DNA from: JAWLDB01 sp041686915
Lineage (GTDB): Bacteria; Bacillota; UBA994; UBA5500
Assembly (NCBI GenBank): GCA_041686915.1
Contig: JAWLDB010000013.1
Span: 1 to 29,809 of the forward strand
Reading direction: 5' to 3'
DNA length: 29,809 bases
In this document: in pieces, positions 24,006 to 29,809 of the stretch
How the letters are laid out: every line of letters starts with the position of its first letter
Numbering within the stretch: position 1 is the first letter of the stretch
Made by a program: the position numbers and the translations under genes
The notes under the pieces: generated by a model
What the model was told of the DNA's origin: nothing
The model's input: only the letters and a program-made list of their open reading frames with translations
Databases searched by the model: none

Positions 24006-24656
24006 CTATTCAGAACCAAGATGCCCCCGCTCAATGCCAAGCAGGATGCGCAATGAGGTCGCAAAAGCACCGATAGCTGCACCGATCATGATGGCACGTT
24101 GTCCAACATTATTCGGTACAGACAGCATCCAGTCAGCCATAACCGGGAACTTATCCCAAATAAGGGCGCCGACCGGCGCACGACCGAGCATCATAATCAG
24201 GGTAGCACCAAGCAGTATGGCGGCATCCAAGTTGCGTACCCGGAAAGCACGGTTGGCAGCAGAAGCCAAATACAGTGCAACCAACGCGAACATGGCAGCG
24301 CCTAGGGATGACAAAATGCTGTTGAACATGTTCTGACTGAATGTCCGTAGCGCTTCAGACTCAGGGTTGTGGAACTCGAGAATACCCATAACTGTCCAAC
24401 CAACCAGGAAAACGAGCAGCAAAACGCTATAGATCCAGTTGGAGCTTCTGCGCCTGATATGGTTGCTGTGGATTCTGACCAGGTTGACTGATGCCAAACC
24501 AACAGCAAAGGCAGAGATGATAATTACCCAACCTCCGAGTTCACTGGCCAGGCTCTTCAGGGAATACTCACTGCCAAGCGGAACATCCACGAAGTTGCTG
24601 AGCAGCATGGTAAGGCCGACAATCAGCGTTATCGCAATAGGGATCTCTCGCCGCAT
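24006..24656 (-). CDS. Uncharacterised multi-pass membrane protein, gene 2 of the membrane operon
   Basis: 216 residues with about six hydrophobic helices (about 6-24, 42-62, 74-94, 112-132, 141-157, 181-203). The loop after helix 2 is basic (RIHSNHIRRRSSN), which places it in the cytoplasm by the positive-inside rule. I recognise no named family. The C-terminal pattern VGQRAIMIG...LRILLGIE is similar to that of gene 4 of the operon. The ATG has AAAGGAGGTG upstream. It is 38 bp after the DUF6754-like gene and 33 bp before gene 3. Likely a membrane partner of the anchored protein encoded just before it. Confidence 0.8.
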   Translation of the reverse strand: MRREIPIAITLIVGLTMLLSNFVDVPLGSEYSLKSLASELGGWVIIISAFAVGLASVNLVRIHSNHIRRRSSNWIYSVLLLVFLVGWTVMGILEFHNPESEALRTFSQNMFNSILSSLGAAMFALVALYLASAANRAFRVRNLDAAILLGATLIMMLGRAPVGALIWDKFPVMADWMLSVPNNVGQRAIMIGAAIGAFATSLRILLGIERGHLGSE

Positions 24657-24694
24657 CTTTACACCTCCTTTTCACGGTCATCAGGGGCAAGAAC

Positions 24695-25477
24695 CTATTT
24701 AGTCAGCAAGTGTTGCCAGAAATCAGAATTAAAGGTGGCAGTCAGCGAACCGATCAGCAACATAGCCAAGCAAATCACTTTGATCCAGTCCTGTCCGGCT
24801 ATTGAACCAATTTTCACCTTGTCTTGTGACAGGTAAGCGCCACCAGCAAAGAGTTCTTCACCGATCAAGGTGTAGTCGCAAGCAGCCACAAAGAAGGGGA
24901 TCTGATGCAGGTTTGCGGTGCCAGCAACCTGGATGGCACCTGCTTGTGCGCCTGCCTCTGCCATGAGCAGTGACTCGGCCCAGAAGGCACCCATCATAAT
25001 GTTGGCAGCTACCTGCTCACGCTTCATGAAACCCATACAAGCAGCAGCATAGGCGAACTGGTCACTGGAGAAGAACTGCACGGTGGTTTCCTTGAACATT
25101 TCTGGCTTGCCGGAAGCCAGGAAACGCTGCCGGGTTACTTCCTGAGCAATGGGGAAGAGGTCCGGGGTGCGAATACTGACGACTAGCTCTGTGCTGTACT
25201 TGGCAATCAACTCTGTGGTGTAACCGAGAATCTCCATTGCGGCCATGGTCTGCGGAGCACTTTGATCAGTAACGCCAGCAATGCCAGGGGAGAAGAGCAC
25301 CGGGCGACCCATTTCTGTTGCCCTGCCAATCGCTTCCTCGATAGCGTCCAGACCATTGATGTGCCGAATCTGCGGGGTGTGCTTACCAGTACGCACTGCC
25401 TGCATCCTCCAGAAGATGATGGCTCCGGTAATCAATGAGAATACCAGCAGAAAGCGAGTTCCAACGATAAAAGTCAT
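24695..25477 (-). CDS. DUF6754-like membrane-anchored protein, gene 1 of the membrane operon
   Basis: 260 residues: a helix at about 8-24, a conserved soluble domain (about 40-228) and a second helix at 232-247. The domain resembles DUF6754 as I remember it; function is unknown. Conserved-looking pieces are GRPVLFSPG (57-65), DQSAPQTMAAMEILG (71-85), VQFFSSDQFAYAAACMGFM (133-151) and the AESLLMAEAGAQAGAIQVAG stretch (167-186). The first strand-loop, with Pro-Gly, is similar to gene 3 of the same operon. AAGGAGGTGA stands upstream of the ATG. It follows an extended -10 promoter and is the first of four tightly spaced genes with unusually strong ribosome binding sites, which suggests a well-expressed membrane complex. 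Confidence 0.85.
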   Translation of the reverse strand: MTFIVGTRFLLVFSLITGAIIFWRMQAVRTGKHTPQIRHINGLDAIEEAIGRATEMGRPVLFSPGIAGVTDQSAPQTMAAMEILGYTTELIAKYSTELVVSIRTPDLFPIAQEVTRQRFLASGKPEMFKETTVQFFSSDQFAYAAACMGFMKREQVAANIMMGAFWAESLLMAEAGAQAGAIQVAGTANLHQIPFFVAACDYTLIGEELFAGGAYLSQDKVKIGSIAGQDWIKVICLAMLLIGSLTATFNSDFWQHLLTK

Positions 25478-25569
25478 TCTTGTTCACCTCCTTCCTAAAA
25501 AGGGGATAGCGGGTAAGCTCAATATAAATGTATTCACCTGAATTTTGAGATAATTCTTACTTTGAGGAA

Positions 25570-25578
25570 ATTATATCA
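25570..25578 (-). promoter_or_regulatory. Extended -10 promoter of the four-gene membrane operon
   Basis: On the minus strand the sequence reads TGATATAAT: a perfect TATAAT with the TGn extension, about 95 bp before the first gene. No good -35 is visible at 17 nt, which the TGn extension can make up for. The surrounding 100 bp is AT-rich. Confidence 0.6.
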
Positions 25579-25677
25579 CTCCAAATCTGAGTTGGGCGGA
25601 ACAATAATTACAATATTCACATAACTTTTCTTCAAAACTTGACATATTACGGCACAGACTTGGACGATGGCATCACA

Positions 25678-25712
25678 TCGTGTCGAGTGCCTGTCCCAAT
25701 TGTGTCAACGTA
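25678..25712. repeat. Possible REP-like fragment
   Basis: GTGCCTGTCCCAATTGTGTC (25686-25705) resembles the reverse-oriented ends (TGTCCC) of the GGGACA-type repeats seen at 7734 and 17867. It sits in the 410-bp gap between the membrane operon and the LemA gene. Recognition is by eye only. Confidence 0.35.
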
Positions 25713-25764
25713 GCCCTAAACTGTCACATTCTCACGCCGGGGCAACTGCCTGTTCCAAGAAGGC

Positions 25765-25810
25765 AAAAAACAAGCAAGGGTGGAAACCGACATCGGTTTC
25801 CACCCTTGCT
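25765..25810 (-). terminator. Strong terminator of the LemA/lipoprotein operon
   Basis: An 18-bp perfect stem (AGCAAGGGTGGAAACCGA at 25773-25790, TCGGTTTCCACCCTTGCT at 25793-25810) is followed on the minus strand by TGTTTTTTG. It lies about 80 bp after the LemA stop. Confidence 0.85.
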
Positions 25811-25890
25811 CTATTTGCTTGCTGACATTTGCTCTTGCCTATTCACTGACAGCCTATCCATAGTATCCACCTGATTCAGAGCACCGCATT

Positions 25891-26439
25891 TCATACTTGA
25901 CAGTCGGCCTTGCCAGCCGGCTCCACAAGATACTCTCTTTGCCGAAAACCCAACATCCTGGCAACCATGGAAACGGGGAACATTCGGATTTCACGGCTAA
26001 GCTTGGTCACGCCATCATTGTAAATCAATCGGCTGGTGCGCAGCATGTTTTCAAAGGCTTCAACCGCGTCCATGGTTTTGATATAGATTTGGTTTGCCTT
26101 TAGTTCGGGGTATTGCTCCGTTACCATGGCAATCCTGCCCAAGGCTTCGGAAATAACTCCTTCTTGCCGCAACACATCATCCGGTGTGGATTTTGCCGTA
26201 ATCATGCTTCTCTTGGATCTAATTGTTTCAATCAGCGCTTCGCTTTCGTGCTTGGCATAGCCCTTTGTAAATTCCAAAAGAGCCGTTAGAGCGTCGAAAC
26301 GGCTTGACAGCTGCACCCCGATCTGACTCATGGCATTGCTGATGTTCTCATCAAGCACGACCAGTCTACGCTGTGTGGAACCGGTCCATAGAACAATGAC
26401 CGCAGCAATTGCGATGATCGCGATGAGGTTTGGTAGCAT
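25891..26439 (-). CDS. LemA family protein
   Basis: 182 residues: an N-terminal helix (about 2-20), a short external or cytoplasmic coil and the long helical LemA domain. Signature pieces are the Asn-rich LDENISNAMSQIGVQLSSR, EQYPELKANQ, and the C-terminal RLIYNDGVTKLSREIRMFPVSMVARMLGF with EYLVEP. LemA proteins are membrane-anchored helical bundles of unclear function, often next to stress or envelope genes. The ATG at 26439 lies 6 nt after GGAGGAG; an upstream ATG at 26472 has no such site. It follows a lipoprotein gene by 45 bp and ends at a strong terminator, so the two form an operon. Confidence 0.88.
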   Translation of the reverse strand: MLPNLIAIIAIAAVIVLWTGSTQRRLVVLDENISNAMSQIGVQLSSRFDALTALLEFTKGYAKHESEALIETIRSKRSMITAKSTPDDVLRQEGVISEALGRIAMVTEQYPELKANQIYIKTMDAVEAFENMLRTSRLIYNDGVTKLSREIRMFPVSMVARMLGFRQREYLVEPAGKADCQV

Positions 26440-26484
26440 AGTCAACTCCTCCAACGTTTTACCCACTCGCATACAGCGGCATTG

Positions 26485-26883
26485 CTATTTTTCGTAAGGC
26501 TTACTGACCTTGGCAATCATGTCAGGCATTGCTCCCAAAAGTGCCTGATACTGCTCCACAACAGTGACCATATCCGTTACGCCCTCGTACTCGCTTGGAT
26601 CCGCCACACCGGCTTTTGCGGTTTCAATCAACACATAAAGGACATGCAGCTCCTGTACTGTAGTCTCATCCGCTTCCCAGCCATTTTCCTTAGCTGCCGT
26701 AGCCGCTTCATTGTACAAAGGCACCAGTTCAGCCAGTACATCAGAAATTGCCTCAATCTGTTCTCGAGTCACATCCTTATAAGGCCAATCGGCTGCACCA
26801 GTGCCGCTCGTATCTGCCCCCCCGCAGGCAGCAAGGCTCAGTGTCATTACAAGTGCCATCATAAGTACTAAAATTTTCCTCAT
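26485..26883 (-). CDS. Small lipoprotein of unknown function
   Basis: 132 residues with a clear lipoprotein signal: MRKILVL, a hydrophobic core and lipobox LAAC with Cys20 followed by Gly-Gly. The mature part is about 110 residues, acidic and helical (DVTREQIEAISDVLAELVPLYNEAATAAKE and similar), without a motif I recognise. GGAGG precedes the ATG. It is the first gene of an operon with the LemA gene and is transcribed away from the LytTR/GHKL pair. An inverted repeat at 26914 lies in its upstream region. It may act with LemA at the membrane surface; this is inferred from position only. Confidence 0.82.
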   Translation of the reverse strand: MRKILVLMMALVMTLSLAACGGADTSGTGAADWPYKDVTREQIEAISDVLAELVPLYNEAATAAKENGWEADETTVQELHVLYVLIETAKAGVADPSEYEGVTDMVTVVEQYQALLGAMPDMIAKVSKPYEK

Positions 26884-26913
26884 AGTAGTTCCTCCATTTC
26901 ATATGTAGGTTGG

Positions 26914-26937
26914 GTACAGGGAACATTTCCCCTGTAC
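26914..26937. promoter_or_regulatory. Palindrome upstream of the lipoprotein gene, candidate operator
   Basis: GTACAGGG (26914-26921) and CCCTGTAC (26930-26937) are an exact 8-bp inverted repeat with an 8-nt spacer that is itself nearly symmetrical. It is 31 bp before the lipoprotein start. It could bind a regulator or form a leader hairpin. Confidence 0.45.
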
Positions 26938-26983
26938 TCAATCTATCAAAAACTCCTCTTAAAACCCGTCCGCTGCATGAAAC

Positions 26984-27006
26984 ATGATTCTTTCGACAGG
27001 AATCAT
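26984..27006. promoter_or_regulatory. Inverted repeat in the divergent control region
   Basis: ATGATTC (26984-26990) and GAATCAT (27000-27006) pair with a 9-nt spacer. A GATTCTT overlapping the left arm (26986-26992) is repeated directly at 27020-27026. Repeats of this kind may be LytTR-type binding sites, but they do not match a LytTR consensus well. Confidence 0.35.
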
Positions 27007-27078
27007 AGCTTCGAATACCGATTCTTATGGTAAAACTATCATGGAGAAATAGAATTACAAAGAAGTGGAGGAATTCTA

Positions 27079-27804
27079 ATGCTACAGATTGCGATCTGTG
27101 ATGACAATATTGACGAGCTATCCAATATGGTACAGCTCATAAACCTATACAGGACATCGAAAAATTTCAGTTGTGAATATGCCGTCTTTTCAAACGGTTT
27201 TGAGCTGGTTTCGGCCTTAGAAAAAGGAAAGCGGTTTGATATATACTGTTTGGATATTATTATGCCAGGCTTTACTGGCATTGATGTCGCAAAGGAAATC
27301 CGTGGTTTTAACAAAACCGCGCCGATTTTATTCTTTACATCATCACCCGAGTTTGCTTTGGAAAGCTATTCAGTGAAAGCTATTAACTATATACTAAAGC
27401 CAATCTCAAAAGAAAAACTGTTCTTCACCTTTGACGAAGTGTTGGAGCGGATAAAAGTTGAAAGAGATGAGGATGCGGTTATCGTAAAGAGCAATGAGGG
27501 CATTCAAAGGATACTGATCTCCAATTTGGTTTTTGCCGAGGTCATCGGCAGAAATGTGTTGTATCACCTGCGGTCTGGCAAGGTGATCGAGTGCACAGAG
27601 TCCTTTTACTCTGTCTGCGATCATCTTCTGAAATACGGGTGTTTTGTCAAACCTCACCGGTCTTATCTAGTGAACATGCAGTATGTGGATACCATCAAAA
27701 ATCATCAGGTGACCTTACAAACTCTTTCCTCTATTCCCATTGCACAGGGTAAGGCGCGGGAGGTGAAGCAGCACTACCTGAATTATCAAATGGAGGGGGA
27801 GTAA
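27079..27804 (+). CDS. LytTR-family response regulator (AgrA/VirR-like)
   Basis: 241 residues: a receiver domain (about 1-122) with the acidic pair Asp8-Asp9, phospho-acceptor Asp59 (YCLDIIMPG), Ser/Thr in FFTSSPE and Lys in LKPIS. A LytTR DNA-binding domain (about 132-236) follows, with the typical CFVKPHRSYLVNM stretch. It activates or represses genes by binding direct repeats when phosphorylated. GGAGG precedes the ATG. The kinase gene starts 4 bp after its stop, so the two are co-translated. The gene looks more AT-rich than those to the left, which hints at separate ancestry. No pheromone genes of the agrB/agrD kind are in the window. Confidence 0.92.
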   Translation: MLQIAICDDNIDELSNMVQLINLYRTSKNFSCEYAVFSNGFELVSALEKGKRFDIYCLDIIMPGFTGIDVAKEIRGFNKTAPILFFTSSPEFALESYSVKAINYILKPISKEKLFFTFDEVLERIKVERDEDAVIVKSNEGIQRILISNLVFAEVIGRNVLYHLRSGKVIECTESFYSVCDHLLKYGCFVKPHRSYLVNMQYVDTIKNHQVTLQTLSSIPIAQGKAREVKQHYLNYQMEGE

Positions 27805-27808
27805 GCGA

Positions 27809-29080
27809 ATGGTAGAAACTGCCATTGAGTTTTCTCGTTACTTTATTGCTCTGCTATTCGGTTCGGCGGCTGCGGTCAGTTTCTCCGGAATGCCGCGTAC
27901 GAAGAAGAACTATCTTACCTTTGGGTGCTTTGCCGTCATTTTGTTTATTTTACAAATCATCTGCTTGCGAATCTGGGGCATGGAGATGACCCTCAAAATA
28001 TATCCGCTGCTTTCCCATCTTCCTCTTGCAGTTTTCATCGTAGTGTACTTAAAGCGTCCATGGCTGATTTCGCTAGCCAGTGTGCTTGTCTCTTTCCTGT
28101 GCTGCCAGCCTCCCCGTTGGATCGCTACTGTTGTTGGGGTCGCTTTTGACAGTGCTGCTATGAACCATGTCGGTTATATTGCGACTGCGTTTCTGATGTA
28201 CTATTTTCTGCAAAAATATGCGGTGAAGTCTGTTCAGCATCTGATGGAACGCTCTGTTAAATCCTGCCTGCTGTTTGGCGCCATGCCGGCTTTTTACTAT
28301 CTGTTTGACTATTCCACAACTGTTTACACCGATTTTATGTACAGTGGGGCACGCGCGGCCGTACAGTTCATGCCCTTCGTGACATCGGCGTTCTATTTCG
28401 TTTTTGTCCTCTTGTACTACACTGAAACGCAAAAACAGGCAAGCCTCCAAAGAGAGTGGGATATGCTGGATACGCAGTTTAGGCTGGCGCAGACAGAATT
28501 TGCTTCTCTGCGGCAGATGCAGCAGAATGCCGCGGCCTATCGGCACGATATGCGCCACCATTTCACTCTTTTGCAGGGGCTGGCCTCCAAGGAAGACATA
28601 GAGGAGATCAAAGAATATCTACGGACTGCCCAGTGCGACATGGACGCCATCACGCCCATGCGCTTTTGCGAAAACGAAACAGTCAATCTGATTTTGTCCG
28701 CCTTTGCCGCCAAAGCAAAACAATCGGGAATCCTGCTGACAATAGATGCGCAACTGCCTGACAGGCTTCCCTTCAGCGACACCGCACTGTGTTCCCTCCT
28801 GTCAAACGCTTTGGAAAACGCCATACAAGCCTCGGAAAACATAGCCGACGGCAATAAACGCTATATCAAGCTGCGCATGTATTCCAAGAACAATAAGCTG
28901 TGCATTGACATTCGCAACAACTATCATACAGAACCGATATTCCATCAGGGCTTTCCCGTATCAAAAGAACAGGGGCATGGTTTTGGCACTAAAAGCATGG
29001 CTCATATCGTGGAAAAGCATGGCGGAGTATACCAGTTTTCGGTCAAGGATGGCTGGTTCATATTTCAGGCAACGACATAA
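27809..29080 (+). CDS. GHKL-type sensor histidine kinase (AgrC/VirS-like)
   Basis: 423 residues: six or seven N-terminal membrane helices (about 5-205) as sensor, a coiled linker with QREWDMLDTQFRLAQTEFA, the phosphorylation site His246 in YRHDMRHHF, and a GHKL ATPase domain with N-box Asn333 (LLSNALENAIQ) and G-box GHGFGTKSM (389-397). This layout matches peptide-pheromone sensing kinases and their orphan relatives. Its partner is the response regulator just upstream. Because no AgrBD pair is nearby, the signal may be a peptide made elsewhere, an external peptide or another cue. The LemA and lipoprotein genes on the other side of the control region are natural target candidates. Confidence 0.92.
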   Translation: MVETAIEFSRYFIALLFGSAAAVSFSGMPRTKKNYLTFGCFAVILFILQIICLRIWGMEMTLKIYPLLSHLPLAVFIVVYLKRPWLISLASVLVSFLCCQPPRWIATVVGVAFDSAAMNHVGYIATAFLMYYFLQKYAVKSVQHLMERSVKSCLLFGAMPAFYYLFDYSTTVYTDFMYSGARAAVQFMPFVTSAFYFVFVLLYYTETQKQASLQREWDMLDTQFRLAQTEFASLRQMQQNAAAYRHDMRHHFTLLQGLASKEDIEEIKEYLRTAQCDMDAITPMRFCENETVNLILSAFAAKAKQSGILLTIDAQLPDRLPFSDTALCSLLSNALENAIQASENIADGNKRYIKLRMYSKNNKLCIDIRNNYHTEPIFHQGFPVSKEQGHGFGTKSMAHIVEKHGGVYQFSVKDGWFIFQATT

Positions 29081-29089
29081 TCTCTTGAT

Positions 29090-29134
29090 TATAAAAAGCA
29101 ATCGGCAGACAGTGAAAACGCACTATCTGCCGAT
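29090..29134 (-). terminator. Hairpin terminator between the kinase and glycyl radical enzyme genes
   Basis: ATCGGCAGA (29101-29109) pairs with TCTGCCGAT (29126-29134), with AGTG/CACT pairing inside. On the minus strand it is followed by TGCTTTTTAT, so it best serves the glycyl radical enzyme gene. It may also slow read-through from the kinase gene. Confidence 0.7.
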
Positions 29135-29220
29135 GTGTGCCCGCCATTAGCCACATTTCAAATCTTTCCCTATAGGAGTGTGGCTTAGAGCCGGAGCGCG
29201 TGTTTTTTCTTACGGATGTC

Positions 29221-29809
29221 TTACATCAGGTCTGCTTGCGCAGTTCTAGCGATAATCTCTTCCTGGTGGAAGCGGTCCAGGTTAACGAAGTAATCGCTGT
29301 AGCCTGCTACCCGCACAAGCAGGTCGCGATATGCCGCTGGATTAGCCTGGGCTTCGCGCAGAGTAGCTGTATCCACCACATTGAACTGAATGTGGTGCCC
29401 GCCGAGACGGAAGTAGGTACGTATCAACTGCGCCAATCGCTCAATGCCGGTCTCACCTGTCAAAACAGACGGGAGGAAACGCTGGTTGAGCAGGGTTCCT
29501 CCAGATTGGGACTGATCCATCTTGGCCAGAGACTTGACGACAGCCGTCGGGCCATGACGGTCAGCCCCGTGAGACGGAGAAGTGCCGTCGGACTCTGGTT
29601 CGCCAGCCAATCGGCCATTAGGTGTAGCTCCGAGCATCTTGCCAAAATAGACGTGGCAGGTGGTGGATAGCATGTTGAGGTGATACGTCTTGCCCTTAGT
29701 GCTCTGGCGACCCTCAATCTGCCTGAGCAGACTGCCATACACCCGCTGCATAATGGAGTCGGCGTAATCGTCGTCATTGCCGAAACAGGGAGTGCGATTG
29801 AGCAGAAAC
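29221..29809 (-). CDS. Glycyl radical enzyme, C-terminal part (gene continues past the window)
   Basis: Partial: the frame is open to the window edge, so about 196 C-terminal residues of a protein normally near 800 are seen. Pyruvate-formate-lyase-like features are FGNDDDYAD near the edge, GRLAGEPESDGTSPSHG, GPTAVVKSLAKMD, GGTLLNQRF and the glycyl radical loop RVAGYSDYF, with the radical Gly codon at 29302-29304. It ends RFHQEEIIART, as family members do. The class includes pyruvate formate-lyase, glycerol and propanediol dehydratases, choline lyase and 4-hydroxyproline dehydratase; the visible part does not decide. The Asp in GYSDYF and the peptide-rich neighbourhood would fit an amino-acid dehydratase, but that is a guess. 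It must be activated by a radical-SAM partner outside the window and needs anaerobic conditions. Confidence 0.9.
   Translation of the reverse strand, partial: FLLNRTPCFGNDDDYADSIMQRVYGSLLRQIEGRQSTKGKTYHLNMLSTTCHVYFGKMLGATPNGRLAGEPESDGTSPSHGADRHGPTAVVKSLAKMDQSQSGGTLLNQRFLPSVLTGETGIERLAQLIRTYFRLGGHHIQFNVVDTATLREAQANPAAYRDLLVRVAGYSDYFVNLDRFHQEEIIARTAQADLM

Noticed and set aside
25639..25644. Plus-strand TTGACA as a promoter -35 element.
   Set aside because: No acceptable -10 follows at 16-18 nt and no plus-strand gene lies downstream.
25765..25810. Long perfect hairpin as an insertion-sequence end or CRISPR-type repeat.
   Set aside because: It occurs once and is followed by a T-run right after the LemA gene, so a terminator explains it.

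Overview
The window reads as a piece of a Bacillota chromosome, most likely an anaerobic, peptide- and amino-acid-fermenting member of the Clostridia. Reasons: strong AGGAGG-type ribosome binding sites before nearly every gene, frequent GTG and TTG starts, compact operons closed by hairpins, a glycyl radical enzyme at the right edge (an oxygen-sensitive class), a LytTR/GHKL two-component pair, and little sign of mobile DNA. No rRNA, tRNA, CRISPR array, complete insertion sequence or phage gene was recognised.

Layout. 1-7700 (minus strand): one oligopeptide/dipeptide ABC transporter operon in the order oppA-oppB-oppC-oppD-oppF plus a small membrane protein. Two subunits are abnormal. The OppC-like permease carries about seven RCC1-type beta-propeller repeats between its first transmembrane helix and its permease core. 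The OppF-like ATPase carries an extra helical, coiled-coil-like block of about 170 residues between Walker A and the Q-loop. 7770-8914 (minus): an alanine-racemase-like PLP enzyme whose two active-site tyrosines are replaced. 9106-10101 (plus): a membrane diguanylate cyclase with an odd translation start beside a G8 tract. 10271-11884 (plus): a cytoplasmic gamma-glutamyltransferase-family enzyme.

12023-14618 (minus): a three-gene operon of an M20 amidohydrolase and two multi-pass membrane proteins. 14806-15600 (minus): a GNAT acetyltransferase. 15976-16317 (plus): a small winged-helix-like protein. 16485-17861 (plus): a MATE exporter. 17965-19203 and 19365-21035 (minus): an M20 peptidase and a DUF885 metallopeptidase-like protein. 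21195-22418 (plus): a prolidase-like metal-dependent amidohydrolase.

22500-25477 (minus): a four-gene operon of uncharacterised membrane proteins (one DUF6754-like). It looks like two copies of a two-gene module, each an anchored extracytoplasmic or cytoplasmic domain plus a multi-pass membrane protein. 25891-26883 (minus): a LemA-family protein and a lipoprotein, divergent from a LytTR response regulator and GHKL histidine kinase (27079-29080, plus). 29221 to the end (minus): the C-terminal part of a glycyl radical enzyme.

Together the left two thirds form a peptide-use neighbourhood: uptake of peptides (Opp), gamma-glutamyl hydrolysis or transfer, several metallopeptidases or amidohydrolases, a racemase-like enzyme and possible product exporters. 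The best candidates for something new are the RCC1-containing permease with its modified ATPase, and the four-gene membrane operon at 22500-25477.
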